This document shows, one piece after another, positions 1 to 8,200 of a stretch of DNA of 12,388 nucleotides. Source of the stretch: an uncultured Eubacteriales bacterium (GTDB lineage Bacteria > Bacillota > Clostridia > Lachnospirales > Lachnospiraceae); NCBI GenBank assembly GCA_949297565.1, contig CASFUI010000232.1, positions 1 through 12,388 of the forward strand, written 5' to 3'. Numbering within the stretch: position 1 is the stretch's first letter; each line of letters begins with the position of its first letter. The notes under the pieces are model-generated. The model had not been told where the DNA came from. It worked only from the letters and a program-made list of their open reading frames with translations, and searched no databases. Position numbers and translations under genes: made by a program.

Positions 1-1349
1 ACAGTGGCGAAATACTTGTTTGTGAGCACTCTCTGAACAGGTGTCATCGTAGACGGATCTGTGCTGTCACCATAGAATAATTCCTGGAAAGACATACGTC
101 CGATTCTTGCAACTGAATCAAGAGATGTCAGGGCAAGAGCAGAAACACACATTGTCATAAATACTGTTGCCACATGCACAGGAACGCCAAGCTTTTCAAG
201 GAAACCTGCTACGCCTGATGAGAAAATGGCAAACGGAGTACCTGTAGGATTTGTGCCGTTTACAGCAACCGCGCCAACAACTACAAGAGCAATAATGCCG
301 AGCAGAGACTCAACCACCATAGCGCCGTAGCCTACCATAGGCATATCCTTTTCATTGCTTATTGTCTTTGATGATGTGCCTGAAGACACAAGGCTGTGGA
401 AACCTGATACGGCACCGCATGCGATAGTTACAAACAGTGTAGGGAACAGCATCTGCGCGCTTGCGCCGCTTCCCACTGTAAAGCCGTTAAACGCATTTAA
501 GTTCATGCTTGGATTGGCAACAACAACGCCGAGCACAGCGCCGATAATCATACCGAGAAGCATGAATGTTGTCATATAATCTCTAGGCTGCATTAAAAGC
601 CACATAGGCATTACTGACGCAAGGAACAGGTAAGCCATGATAATGTAAATCCATGCAGTCTTTGTTGCATATATAGGAAGAGCCATACCAATAGCGAACA
701 TAATAACGAGAAGAACTATTGCGACGATTGCCTTTACCCACTCGTTCATCTTTTTTCCGGCCTTCTGAATTGACTTCTGAAAAAGACCGAAAATGATAGC
801 AACAACGATAAACAGCATTGAAATAGAAGCGGCAGACGCGTCCGCGTTGGCAGTTGTTTCTGTCATACCCTCAACGCCCTTAGCTACGAATGTTCCCGCA
901 ACCATATCAGTGAAGGCTGCTATGACAAGAAGAGTAAACAGCCAGCAGAAAAGCATAAAAAGCTTTCTTCCTGTTCTGCCTATGTACTTTTCAATAATCA
1001 TACCCATTGACTTGCCCTCATTTTTAACTGAGGCATACAGAGCGCCGAAATCCTGAACTGCTCCGAAGAAAAGTCCGCCGACAATCAGCCAGAGTAAAAC
1101 AGGCACCCAGCCGAACACAGATGCGAGGATAGGACCGGTTACAGGTCCTGCGCCCGCTATGGACGAAAACTGATGTGCAAATACCGTAAATTTAGACGAT
1201 GGAACATAGTCCTGACCGTCCTCATGTGTGTACGCAGGTGTCTTTGCTTTCGGGTCGATTCCCCATTTTTTGGCAAGCCAGCGGCCGTATAAAAGATAGC
1301 CTGCGCCTAAACAAATGATTCCGATTAAAATAATAACTAAACCATTCAT
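1..1349 (-). CDS. cstA: CstA-family carbon starvation protein (peptide/pyruvate transporter), 3' end missing
   Basis: Integral membrane transporter of the CstA/BtsT family, whose characterised members take up peptides or pyruvate. About 449 residues are visible; the C-terminus lies beyond the left edge. The start is ATG at 1347-1349, preceded by an AAGGAAGGAG ribosome binding site (1359-1368) with 9-nt spacing. The first helix (residues 4-20) is followed by a YGRWLAKKWG stretch, then the family signature VPSSKFTVFAHQFSSIAG (about residues 49-66) running into AGPVTGP, and FGAVQDFGALYASVKNEG in the next loop. Multiple hydrophobic helices follow, with a conserved FHSLVSSGTSSK-type loop further on. 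Substrate cannot be read from the sequence. The gene is the only one downstream of the T-box leader at 1471-1842, which implies control by the charging state of a tRNA. Family assignment is firm; the peptide-versus-pyruvate question is open. Confidence 0.95.
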   Translation of the reverse strand, partial: MNGLVIILIGIICLGAGYLLYGRWLAKKWGIDPKAKTPAYTHEDGQDYVPSSKFTVFAHQFSSIAGAGPVTGPILASVFGWVPVLLWLIVGGLFFGAVQDFGALYASVKNEGKSMGMIIEKYIGRTGRKLFMLFCWLFTLLVIAAFTDMVAGTFVAKGVEGMTETTANADASAASISMLFIVVAIIFGLFQKSIQKAGKKMNEWVKAIVAIVLLVIMFAIGMALPIYATKTAWIYIIMAYLFLASVMPMWLLMQPRDYMTTFMLLGMIIGAVLGVVVANPSMNLNAFNGFTVGSGASAQMLFPTLFVTIACGAVSGFHSLVSSGTSSKTISNEKDMPMVGYGAMVVESLLGIIALVVVGAVAVNGTNPTGTPFAIFSSGVAGFLEKLGVPVHVATVFMTMCVSALALTSLDSVARIGRMSFQELFYGDSTDPSTMTPVQRVLTNKYFAT

Positions 1350-1470
1350 TTTGTTTTTCTCCTTCCTTAACGGTTTTTTGTTATACCGTTTTACCGTATT
1401 ATTTATTATTCAGAAAGTCCAACGCTTTATGCCTCAACAAAGCCTCCGTTTTTGCAAAAGTCTTTACGTC

Positions 1471-1542
1471 AAAAAACTTTCGCCCTTAAATATACCAGAA
1501 ACATGTCAATCCATGTTTAAAGCACACTCAAAGACGAAAGTT
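1471..1542 (-). terminator. T-box attenuator terminator
   Basis: On the minus strand AACTTTCGTC (5' arm, from 1542) pairs, with G-U wobbles, with GGGCGAAAGTT (3' arm), followed directly by a U run (1471-1474). Nested inside is a second perfect stem, AAACATG / CATGTTT (loop GATTGA, about 1499-1518). The outer 5' arm is the same strand that closes the antiterminator (1529-1542), so the two structures are mutually exclusive, as in transcription-attenuating T-boxes. Without a bound uncharged tRNA, transcription should stop about 120 nt before the cstA start. Confidence 0.82.
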
Positions 1543-1842
1543 CTGACTTCCGCGATACCACTTTGATTGCCGTCATACGACGACCACTCTGTCCTATCTC
1601 CCGCCCCGACACAATATGTACACATGCATAAGCATATTCAAAAGCGTCCGAGCCGGAACAATAAGCTTCCATATAACGGTAGAAACCCGGTGACACTTAA
1701 TCTTTGCCTCCGGCAAATTTCAGTGTACTGCTCGCAGAGGATATTACCCGCAATTACATACCGTCTCACACCTTCCGACGGCTCTCTGAAATGAAACATT
1801 TACGGATAAACTGTTCTGTTCATAGCATTTAACTTTCTGTTA
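1471..1842 (-). ncRNA. T-box riboswitch leader of cstA
   Basis: This is a cis-acting tRNA-sensing leader filling the space between the cstA promoter and gene. Elements read 5' to 3' on the minus strand: a stem I start with CAGAGAGCC (1780-1788); a hairpin CCGTC / GACGG (1761-1781) whose loop GGAAGGTGTGA resembles the conserved stem I motif; a presumed specifier region around 1736-1752; a perfect TTTGCC/GGCAAA hairpin (1703-1717); the conserved CCGTTAT (1673-1679); then the antiterminator (1529-1565). In the antiterminator CAAAG pairs with CTTTG, the 7-nt bulge is TGGTATC, and GCGGAAGT pairs with ACTTTCGT. A competing terminator follows. The UGGU of the bulge would pair with a tRNA ending in ACCA (discriminator A). 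Candidate specifier triplets at 1740-1746 include AUC or AUA (Ile), UAU (Tyr) and AAU (Asn); discriminator A fits Ile or Tyr better than Asn. The T-box class is clear; the amino acid is not settled. Confidence 0.88.
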
Positions 1843-1848
1843 TGTGTA

Positions 1849-1877
1849 TTTATAGCACTACTATAAATAGATGTCAA
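1849..1877 (-). promoter_or_regulatory. cstA T-box promoter
   Basis: Minus-strand TTGACA (1872-1877), 17-bp spacer, TATAAA (1849-1854): near-consensus sigma-A promoter. Transcription would begin near 1842, just ahead of the T-box stem I. The -35 hexamer overlaps the TGA stop (1874-1876) of the upstream histidine kinase gene, so the promoter and the end of that gene share bases. Confidence 0.8.
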
Positions 1878-4096
1878 CACTTTTTTTTAACCTTGCAAAG
1901 GACTTTAACCACCTCTTTTATATCAATAGGCTTTGCGACATGTCCCTGCATTCCCGCATCCATGCAAAGCTTTATATCATCTGAAAGAGTGCTTGCAGTC
2001 ATTGCAATAACAGGAATATCTCCGGCGTCTTCACGATCAAGTTTTCTTATCTCACTTGCCGCTCTCAGTCCATCCATAACAGGCATGCGCAAATCCATAA
2101 AAATCACATCAAAGTCCCGCACATTGCTCTCAGAAAATATTCTGACACATTCCGCGCCGTTGCATGCACGCTTTGCATTTATTCCGTAGCTTTTTAACTG
2201 CTCGCTTATTACCTCCCAGTTCAAATCATTATCCTCGGCAATAAGAACGCTCATGCCCTCTATGCACTTTATACCTTCGTCCTCTGAGACTCCGCCGCTC
2301 CCATGAACAATTAAATCTGTGTCTGAATTTTCCCTCTGTTCTTTACAATCAACCGTCTCCGGCGGCTCAGCCGTATCCGCCTCAATCATAACTGTAAATG
2401 TAGAGCCCTCTCCCTCGGTACTCTTTATATCTATTTTTCCGTCCATCTCATCTACAATCTGCTTGGCAATAGCCATTCCAAGTCCTGTTCCCTCTTCCTG
2501 TCTGCTCTTAACGTCCATAGCACGCGTAAACTGACAGAAAATAATTTTAACAAAATCCTCGGACATTCCTATTCCGTCATCTTTTACCGAATATACAAGT
2601 ATCACCTTTCCGGGATTATCAGATTTAAGCTCATCGAACTGCACCTCAATATTTCCGCCTTTAGGCGTATATTTAACTGCATTTGAAAGAATATTTATAT
2701 ATACCTGATTAAGCCTTCGTACATCAATATACACATATTCACTGATAATATTTTTCATGTTTACGGTTATTTTCTGTTCTTTTGCTTCAGCCTGCGGAGC
2801 AAGAAATGTCATAAGATTTTCCGCAATATCATTTACACTTACCGCCTCCGGACAAAGCTTCATTTTTCCGTTTTCCATAGCTGAAATATCAAGAATATCG
2901 TTTATCAGCGTGTATAAGTGCTCTCCCGCATACCTGATTTTCAAAAGGCAATTCTTTATTTTTATCTGATTATCCATATTCTCAAGCGCTATATTTGTCA
3001 TTCCTATAATCGCGTTCATAGGCGTTCTTATATCGTGAGACACCGCCGACAGGAAATCGCTCTTATCCTTGTTTGCCTTGCGCTCCGCTTCAAGTCGAAT
3101 CTTGTTCTTTATTCTATCCGTTCTTGCCGCTATCCCGCACATCAAAGCTATACCGAAGGAAACAGCAACAAATATATACATTATTCCGAAAGAACGTGTA
3201 ACCATATGCTTATAATCCGACATCGGGAGCTGTGCCACGCGCTTTGAGACTTCACACGCAATAACATATCCCGTATTCGCAACCGGCTCATACTCAAAAT
3301 AATACAGCTCCTCTTTTTTAATATCTACACTCCCCTTATTTGCCTCCCTGATATTATCGAGAGAATTAGTAAGCTCTCTTTCAGATATAAATCCCTGTGA
3401 ATAATACTCTTTCAGTATATTAAATTCCAGGCTTTCAAAAATATCATTACTGTTTCTGCTGGTCACTGCCATATCGCCGTTCTTATCCATCACATACAAA
3501 GCCGCCATACCGCTGTATGCCTCCATATCCAGAATGTGCTGAACATATTCAAGCGTATATACAATTCCAAGCGCGTTGTAACAATTTCCGTCAATAGTGT
3601 ATGTCTGTACAGGAATAGCAAAAATAAATATTTCTTTTCCGAAATCAGCCCGGCAATATTGCGCTATTCTGTTTTTTTCATTAAAAAGTGTTATTCCTCC
3701 GACACCAAGCTCTATATTCCCGCTCTCACCGTCAGATGAGATGTAATTACCGCTGCTGTCAATAAATACGACAGCCTCAGCTCCAAGCTCAATCTCCCTG
3801 CCCTTGACATATTCTCTTTCAGCCGAAAAATAAAAATCTCCATAAATACTTTTTTCCGTAAAATGTTCATCAACAGCTTTAAGCATATTAAAATTTGTAA
3901 TAACCTTATCGGCATAGGCCTTTTGTATCTGGCTTAAAAGCTCGCTTACATTGTTGCTGCCAAACGAATCTATCCTCTTTGCTGACGAACCGTAATATGT
4001 TACAAATTGAAACACTGCTGCGATTAATGTAACTACCGCAAGTAAAATCACAAATACACGAATAACACCGCTTAAATTATTATCCCTCACCGGCAT
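1874..4096 (-). CDS. hybrid sensor histidine kinase with receiver domain
   Basis: Membrane-bound hybrid two-component kinase of 740 residues. Order: TM1 (about 11-33); an extracytoplasmic sensor region (about 35-300) with Cache-like features such as VVFIDSSGNYISSDG and YVMDKNGDMAVTS; TM2 (about 303-324); a short coiled stretch; a HisKA domain with SHDIRTPMNAIIG (phospho-His354); an ATPase domain with the N box (Asn472 in ILSNAVKYTP), the G1 box DDGIGMS (506-512) and the G2 box GTGLGMAIAK (536-545); and a receiver domain (about 615-735) with acidic pair Glu621/Asp622, phospho-Asp668 in MDLRMPVMDG, Thr700 and Lys722. There is no HPt or DNA-binding output, so phosphate must pass to a partner encoded elsewhere, or the receiver may be self-regulatory. 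The start ATG (4094-4096) has an AGGAAGG site 8 nt upstream. The ligand is unknown; location next to cstA hints at nutrient sensing, as with BtsS/BtsT, but this is inference. Confidence 0.93.
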   Translation of the reverse strand: MPVRDNNLSGVIRVFVILLAVVTLIAAVFQFVTYYGSSAKRIDSFGSNNVSELLSQIQKAYADKVITNFNMLKAVDEHFTEKSIYGDFYFSAEREYVKGREIELGAEAVVFIDSSGNYISSDGESGNIELGVGGITLFNEKNRIAQYCRADFGKEIFIFAIPVQTYTIDGNCYNALGIVYTLEYVQHILDMEAYSGMAALYVMDKNGDMAVTSRNSNDIFESLEFNILKEYYSQGFISERELTNSLDNIREANKGSVDIKKEELYYFEYEPVANTGYVIACEVSKRVAQLPMSDYKHMVTRSFGIMYIFVAVSFGIALMCGIAARTDRIKNKIRLEAERKANKDKSDFLSAVSHDIRTPMNAIIGMTNIALENMDNQIKIKNCLLKIRYAGEHLYTLINDILDISAMENGKMKLCPEAVSVNDIAENLMTFLAPQAEAKEQKITVNMKNIISEYVYIDVRRLNQVYINILSNAVKYTPKGGNIEVQFDELKSDNPGKVILVYSVKDDGIGMSEDFVKIIFCQFTRAMDVKSRQEEGTGLGMAIAKQIVDEMDGKIDIKSTEGEGSTFTVMIEADTAEPPETVDCKEQRENSDTDLIVHGSGGVSEDEGIKCIEGMSVLIAEDNDLNWEVISEQLKSYGINAKRACNGAECVRIFSESNVRDFDVIFMDLRMPVMDGLRAASEIRKLDREDAGDIPVIAMTASTLSDDIKLCMDAGMQGHVAKPIDIKEVVKVLCKVKKKC

Positions 4097-4149
4097 TTAT
4101 ACCACCTTCCTGTTTATCTGCATTTCCGATATTACACAATTATCTTCCA

Positions 4150-4208
4150 TGTTTGATTTCACTTAGTTTTTCATCAAACATTATTGCATAATTATCCTGT
4201 ACAGTAAA
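4150..4208 (-). promoter_or_regulatory. candidate promoter and operator-like hairpin upstream of the histidine kinase
   Basis: The 148-bp gap between the dismutase stop and the kinase start carries, on the minus strand, TTTACT (4203-4208), a 17-bp spacer ending in TGC, and AATAAT (4180-4185), which is a weak -35 with an extended -10. Immediately downstream lies a perfect 8-bp inverted repeat, TGTTTGAT / ATCAAACA (4150-4157 and 4173-4180). It overlaps the expected transcription start. It has no U run on the minus strand, so it is more likely an operator or 5'-UTR hairpin than a terminator. I see no terminator after the dismutase gene, so some read-through into the kinase is possible. Confidence 0.4.
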
Positions 4209-4244
4209 ATGAACTTTAGGTATAAATACTATTCATACGGGTTT

Positions 4245-4913
4245 TCAGTTAAAACACATATAATTCTGACTCACTTTATTCCAATTAACCACGGAGAACC
4301 AGTCATCTATATAGTCGGCTCTGAGGTTATAGTGCTTAAGATAATACGCATGCTCCCAGACGTCGATGACCAGAAGCGGCTTCAAGCCGTCCACCATCGG
4401 ATTATCCTGATTAGCCGTATTTACTATCTTTAAATTTTTACACTGTGATACCAGCCATGTGTAGCCTGAGCCGAACACTGACATTGCCGCCTTTTTAAAC
4501 TCACTCTTAAATGAAGCGTAATCACCGAAATCTCTGTTGATTGCCTGCAAAAGCCTCCCGGAAGGCTTCCTCTCGCATCCCCCTATCTTTATTATGCTCC
4601 CGTCAAGCACTCCGGCATCTTCTGCCGGCATAAGCAGATCAAAATAAAATCTGTGATTATAAACTCCGCCTGCGTTGTTTCTTATCTGTCGGCCGAGGCT
4701 TCCCGAAAGACAAGGCGCCATGCATATCAGCTGCTTAAGCGTGAGCTTCTGCAAATCGGGATAATATTCCAGAATATCATTCAGCTGCTGTATATACGCC
4801 TGCAAATGTTTATCATGATGCAGCATCATTGTCTTTTTATCGATAAACGGCTCCAGTGCATCAAATTCATACGGCAAAGGCAAATTGATATAAGGGTAAT
4901 ATTGGTTTTCCAC
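4245..4913 (-). CDS. superoxide dismutase, Fe/Mn family, Mn-type residues
   Basis: Cytoplasmic enzyme converting superoxide to oxygen and hydrogen peroxide; 222 residues, normal family length, no signal peptide. The four metal ligands are visible: His32 (in MLHHDKHLQAYI), His87 (in GVYNHRFYF), Asp184 and His188 (in VIDVWEHAYY). The gateway residues His36 and Tyr40 are present. Gly83 stands where Fe enzymes usually have Gln, and Gln169 lies in NQDNP, the position typical of Mn enzymes; this suggests Mn or cambialistic use. The start is GTG (4911-4913) with GAGG 7 nt upstream, which places the canonical YPYINLPLPYEFDALEPFID near the N-terminus. A linker around residues 44-70 is longer than the shortest family members. 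It has its own promoter (4940-4968). Likely role: protecting an anaerobe during brief oxygen exposure. Confidence 0.93.
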   Translation of the reverse strand: MENQYYPYINLPLPYEFDALEPFIDKKTMMLHHDKHLQAYIQQLNDILEYYPDLQKLTLKQLICMAPCLSGSLGRQIRNNAGGVYNHRFYFDLLMPAEDAGVLDGSIIKIGGCERKPSGRLLQAINRDFGDYASFKSEFKKAAMSVFGSGYTWLVSQCKNLKIVNTANQDNPMVDGLKPLLVIDVWEHAYYLKHYNLRADYIDDWFSVVNWNKVSQNYMCFN

Positions 4914-4939
4914 CTTGATTCCTCAAAGTATTTTTTTAT

Positions 4940-4968
4940 ATTATATGACTCTGAAATCAAAATGGTAA
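4940..4968 (-). promoter_or_regulatory. superoxide dismutase promoter
   Basis: Minus-strand TTACCA (4963-4968), 17-bp spacer, perfect TATAAT (4940-4945), about 27 bp upstream of the GTG start. The -10 overlaps the stop codon of the HD-domain relic, so the promoter seems to have formed within or at the edge of that dead gene. Confidence 0.55.
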
Positions 4969-5081
4969 CGAAAAAAGCTGTGCTCCGTATATCCGAGTGC
5001 CGCGAGTGTTTCGTCCGCCTTCTGTATATACGTCTGCACAGCTTTGTTATTTCTTATATCTTCAAAAGTTATTTTTATAGC
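4941..5081 (-). pseudogene. relic of the N-terminus of an HD-domain phosphohydrolase-like gene
   Basis: On the minus strand, in frame, 5081-4944 reads 46 residues including ITFEDIRNNKAVQTYIQKAD and then ETLAALGYTEHSF, followed by an unrelated tail and TAA (4941-4943). From memory this closely resembles the start of a common Firmicutes HD-domain protein, in which the GYTEHSF-type motif is followed by a histidine-rich stretch and later the HD pair. Here resemblance ends right after TEHSF, so the catalytic part is missing. There is no in-frame ATG. An ATG one frame off at about 5083-5085 (ATGCTATAA) would fit a lost start codon through a 1-base deletion. The frame stays open upstream through the lyase terminator, which is probably chance. 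Recognition is by eye; a database search would decide it. Confidence 0.5.
4971..5045 (-). terminator. terminator-like long hairpin with U run inside the HD relic
   Basis: A perfect 10-bp inverted repeat, AAAGCTGTGC (minus strand, 5036-5045) and GCACAGCTTT (4974-4983), is followed by a run of six T residues (4971-4976, partly within the arm). Just inside it CGTATAT pairs with ATATACG, separated from the outer stem by a small internal loop. The central loop is about 33 nt, long for an intrinsic terminator. It could stop read-through from the lyase gene before the dismutase promoter, or be an incidental fold in decayed coding sequence. Confidence 0.4.
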
Positions 5082-5099
5082 ATCTTTCCTTTCGTCATC

Positions 5100-5140
5100 A
5101 AAAGAGGGTATACTGTCCGCTTTATAAACAGTATACCCTC
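5100..5140 (-). terminator. rho-independent terminator of the pectate lyase gene
   Basis: Perfect 12-bp inverted repeat GAGGGTATACTG (5104-5115) / CAGTATACCCTC (5129-5140) with a 13-nt loop, followed on the minus strand by TTTT (5100-5103). It lies about 113 nt beyond the lyase stop codon. The plus-strand side has no T run, so it acts in the lyase direction. The stretch between stop and hairpin (5141-5253) contains a further 8-bp inverted repeat, GTAAAATT / AATTTTAC (5147-5169), with a third copy of GTAAAATT at 5181-5188, but no gene. Confidence 0.75.
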
Positions 5141-5253
5141 GCTCAGGTAAAATTCTCTATCAATTTTACGTTAAAATCATGTAAAATTCATCTGATGACT
5201 CACATACAGTATCGCCTAAACTGCTTTTTATTTAAGCCGGTACTATACTTTCA

Positions 5254-8200
5254 TTAATCTGCGAAGCTGCAGCCGATATAACCGCCGTTTTCTCCTGCAG
5301 TATAGAGACTGCTTGTCGTCTTAAGCTCATACAGACCTCCGAGATTAATGCTTCCGTCATCATTTCTGAAAATCTCGTGATAGTCTGCCGTATAAGCACC
5401 TGTTGACGCGTTGTAGCCAGGAATCTCAGTGCTCACAAAATCAGAATTGCTCACAGTATTGTCTCTTGCCTCAGACCCTGTGTATTTAGTCTTGGCTCCG
5501 TCAGTGCATGTCCACTGGTTTACCCAATAATAACCCTGTGCTTTATAATTATAAAGAACATGGCTGAACTTACCTTTGAACTGGTCTGTAGCAGATGAAG
5601 ATGAAGCCGCTACCGACAGTATGTTAGTGTACTTCGCGTCTGCTGACGTCCTGTAACACATGTAATTCGCCTTATTTGTGTCATATTTTCCGTTATTTAC
5701 CGCGGTACAGTTAGTCATTGTAACAGCTCCGCCGTTTCCATTATCAGTAAATCCTGTCGCGCCGTTGTTAAACGCAAGACAATTCTCAACCACATGAGGA
5801 GTAGGGCATGCGCCGTTGCTGCCTCCAAGCTTAAAGCCGTTCATGTCGCCGTTTGCCGAGCCCGTACCGTCAGTAAGCTTTCCGTTGCCGAACGCAACAC
5901 AGTTCTTGATTGTCACAACACCGATAGGACCTGTCGCAGGCTTTGCATATAAATCCCAGCCGTCATCACTGTTGCAGTATGAAATACATCCGTCAAATAC
6001 ATTTCCCTCACCGCATGTAAGCTTTGCCGCAAAACCGTCCGCATTCTCGCAGGTAGCCAAATCCTTATTGTTGTATGATGTACAGTTAAGAATTGTATTG
6101 TATGAAGGCCACTGTTCAATGCTGTCATAGTTTGTGTTGTATCTGCTGAGCTGCAGTCCCGTATCATGGTTGCCGTAAAATTTGCAGAGTTCGATTATAT
6201 TATAATCGCCTGACAGAAGCATACCGTTATCTCCGGCATTGCAAATATCGATGTCATAAAAATGCCAGTATGAGCCGTCAAGAGTGATTCCTCTGTTAGA
6301 GCCTTCCTCAGCCATTCCTTCAAAGTCTATTGTAACTGTCTTCCCGTTAATACTGCTTATCTTCTTATAGCCAAAAGCGTTTCCGCTGTTGCTCTCATCA
6401 ATTATGATAGGAGCATTGTACATCTCATATGCATAGTATGTACCTGAAAACATCCATATTGTATTTCCTGCATTTACAGTATTTATAGCAGTCACCAAAT
6501 CCATAGGGTCTTCAAAGGTACCTGCCGCAGATGAAGTTCCGCTTACAGAGACATAAATATCTCCAGCCTTGTAATCAGGCGCTTCCTCACGCACCTCATC
6601 ATCATTATCTCCTGTATCTCCTCCCGGATTTGTCGGTTTCTCTTCCGGTGTTGTAGGCTGCTCTCCAGAGCTTCCCTGTCCCGTAACAGAAATATAGTAT
6701 AGATTAGCTGTGTCTGCCTTTGTTATTGTGTGGCTTCCGGCCTCCAAATCAACAGTGAGAATTCCGTTTGATGCGGTCAGCTTCTCTCCGTCAACTTTTA
6801 TACTCTTTGAGAAATCCGAGTTAAATACAAGCGTAAGTGTTCCCTCAGATTCCATTGTAAAAGAAATATTTGTAGAGCTTTCAATCTTTAAACATTTTGT
6901 AAGCGTAAGACCGTTATAATTAACAGTTCCCTTATTTGTTGCAAGATTTCCGTTAATTGTAAAGTAATCGCTTGTCTTATCCTGTTCTGTAAAATTGTGT
7001 GTAAATGTTTCAGAAGCGCTTGGAACAGTCGGCTTCTCCTCCGGTGTTGAAGGCTCCTCTGTTGGTTTTTCTGTCGGTTTTTCTGTCGGCTTTTCCGTAG
7101 GCTCCTCAGAACTGTCCTGTACAGTCAAGGAAATATAGTACAGATTTGCTGTATCAGCCTTTGTTATTGTGTGGCTTCCGGCCTCCAAATCAACCGTAAG
7201 AATTCCGTTTGAAGCCGTCATCTTTTCGCCGTCTATATTGATGCTCTTTGAAAAATCAGAGTTAAATACAAGCGTGAGTGTTCCCTCAGATTCCATTGTA
7301 AACGAAATGCTTGTAGAGCTCTCAATCTTTAAGCAGTCTGTAAGGGTAAGACCGTTGTAATTAACTGTTCCCTTGCTTGAAGACATATTGCCCTCAATCG
7401 CGAAGTAATCGCTTGTCTTTCCCTGCTCTGTAAAGTTATGTGTGATTGTGCCTGTAACAGTTGGAGCAGTAGGTTTTTCCTCCGGTGTTGCAGGCTCTTC
7501 TGTTGGCTCTTCAGTAGACTCTTCCGGTATTGTCGGCTTTTCATCAGAGCCGCCAGGATTTTCGCTTGAAGCGCCGTCCATTCCGCCCACTGACTTAAGC
7601 TGTGAAGTATATGACATAAGCTTTGACTTAAGCTCCTGATTTACTTCATACGACTCATCATCAACAGAATTATCAAATGTCCACTCAAAGTCTCCTCCGT
7701 TCATACGTCCTGCAAAATTAACTACTGTGTTCTTTGCGTCCTCAGCAGACTGAACAGTATAACTGTAAAAGTTTGATGCGGTATCAAAATTGCTGTATTT
7801 AGAGCCTCCCTTTGTAGCTGTGCAGTCTATAACCTCATCCCTTGATGATGCGAGATAAAAATCAAACTGATCAGAACTCTCATTCTGTGTCACAGCAGCC
7901 TTAGCTCCCTCGATATAATTTCCGTATGCCTTGATAACGCCGCCGTTCTCGCCGCTGAATGTACCACTTGAGGTATCTGAATAAAAAATATCAGAACCCT
8001 GGCCCGCCATTAACATAGGATACTTGCAGTTTCTGAAATAGTTGTTCTCCACAAATACAGAGCAGCCCATTGTAGCTCCAACCCCGTATTTTGAATTACC
8101 GTCATAGTAATTGTTATAAATATGAACTGTACATGTTCTTATTCTTGGATGTCTTGAATCTGAATGGTCATACCAGTTATGATGATATGTGATATAATTT

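Noticed and set aside
355..1056. Open frames on the plus strand across the left end
   Set aside because: They lie opposite the cstA coding sequence, lack ribosome binding sites and have no family features; they are antisense shadows.
4150..4180. Terminator of the superoxide dismutase gene
   Set aside because: The hairpin is followed on the minus strand by TGGAAG, not a U run, and sits over a candidate promoter.
7061..7108. CRISPR-like tandem repeat
   Set aside because: Units are 12 bp, contiguous without spacers, in frame, and encode a PTEK linker.
5816..7639. Plus-strand open frames across the pectate lyase
   Set aside because: They are opposite strongly conserved PL9 and module coding sequence; two of them merely mirror the duplicated module.
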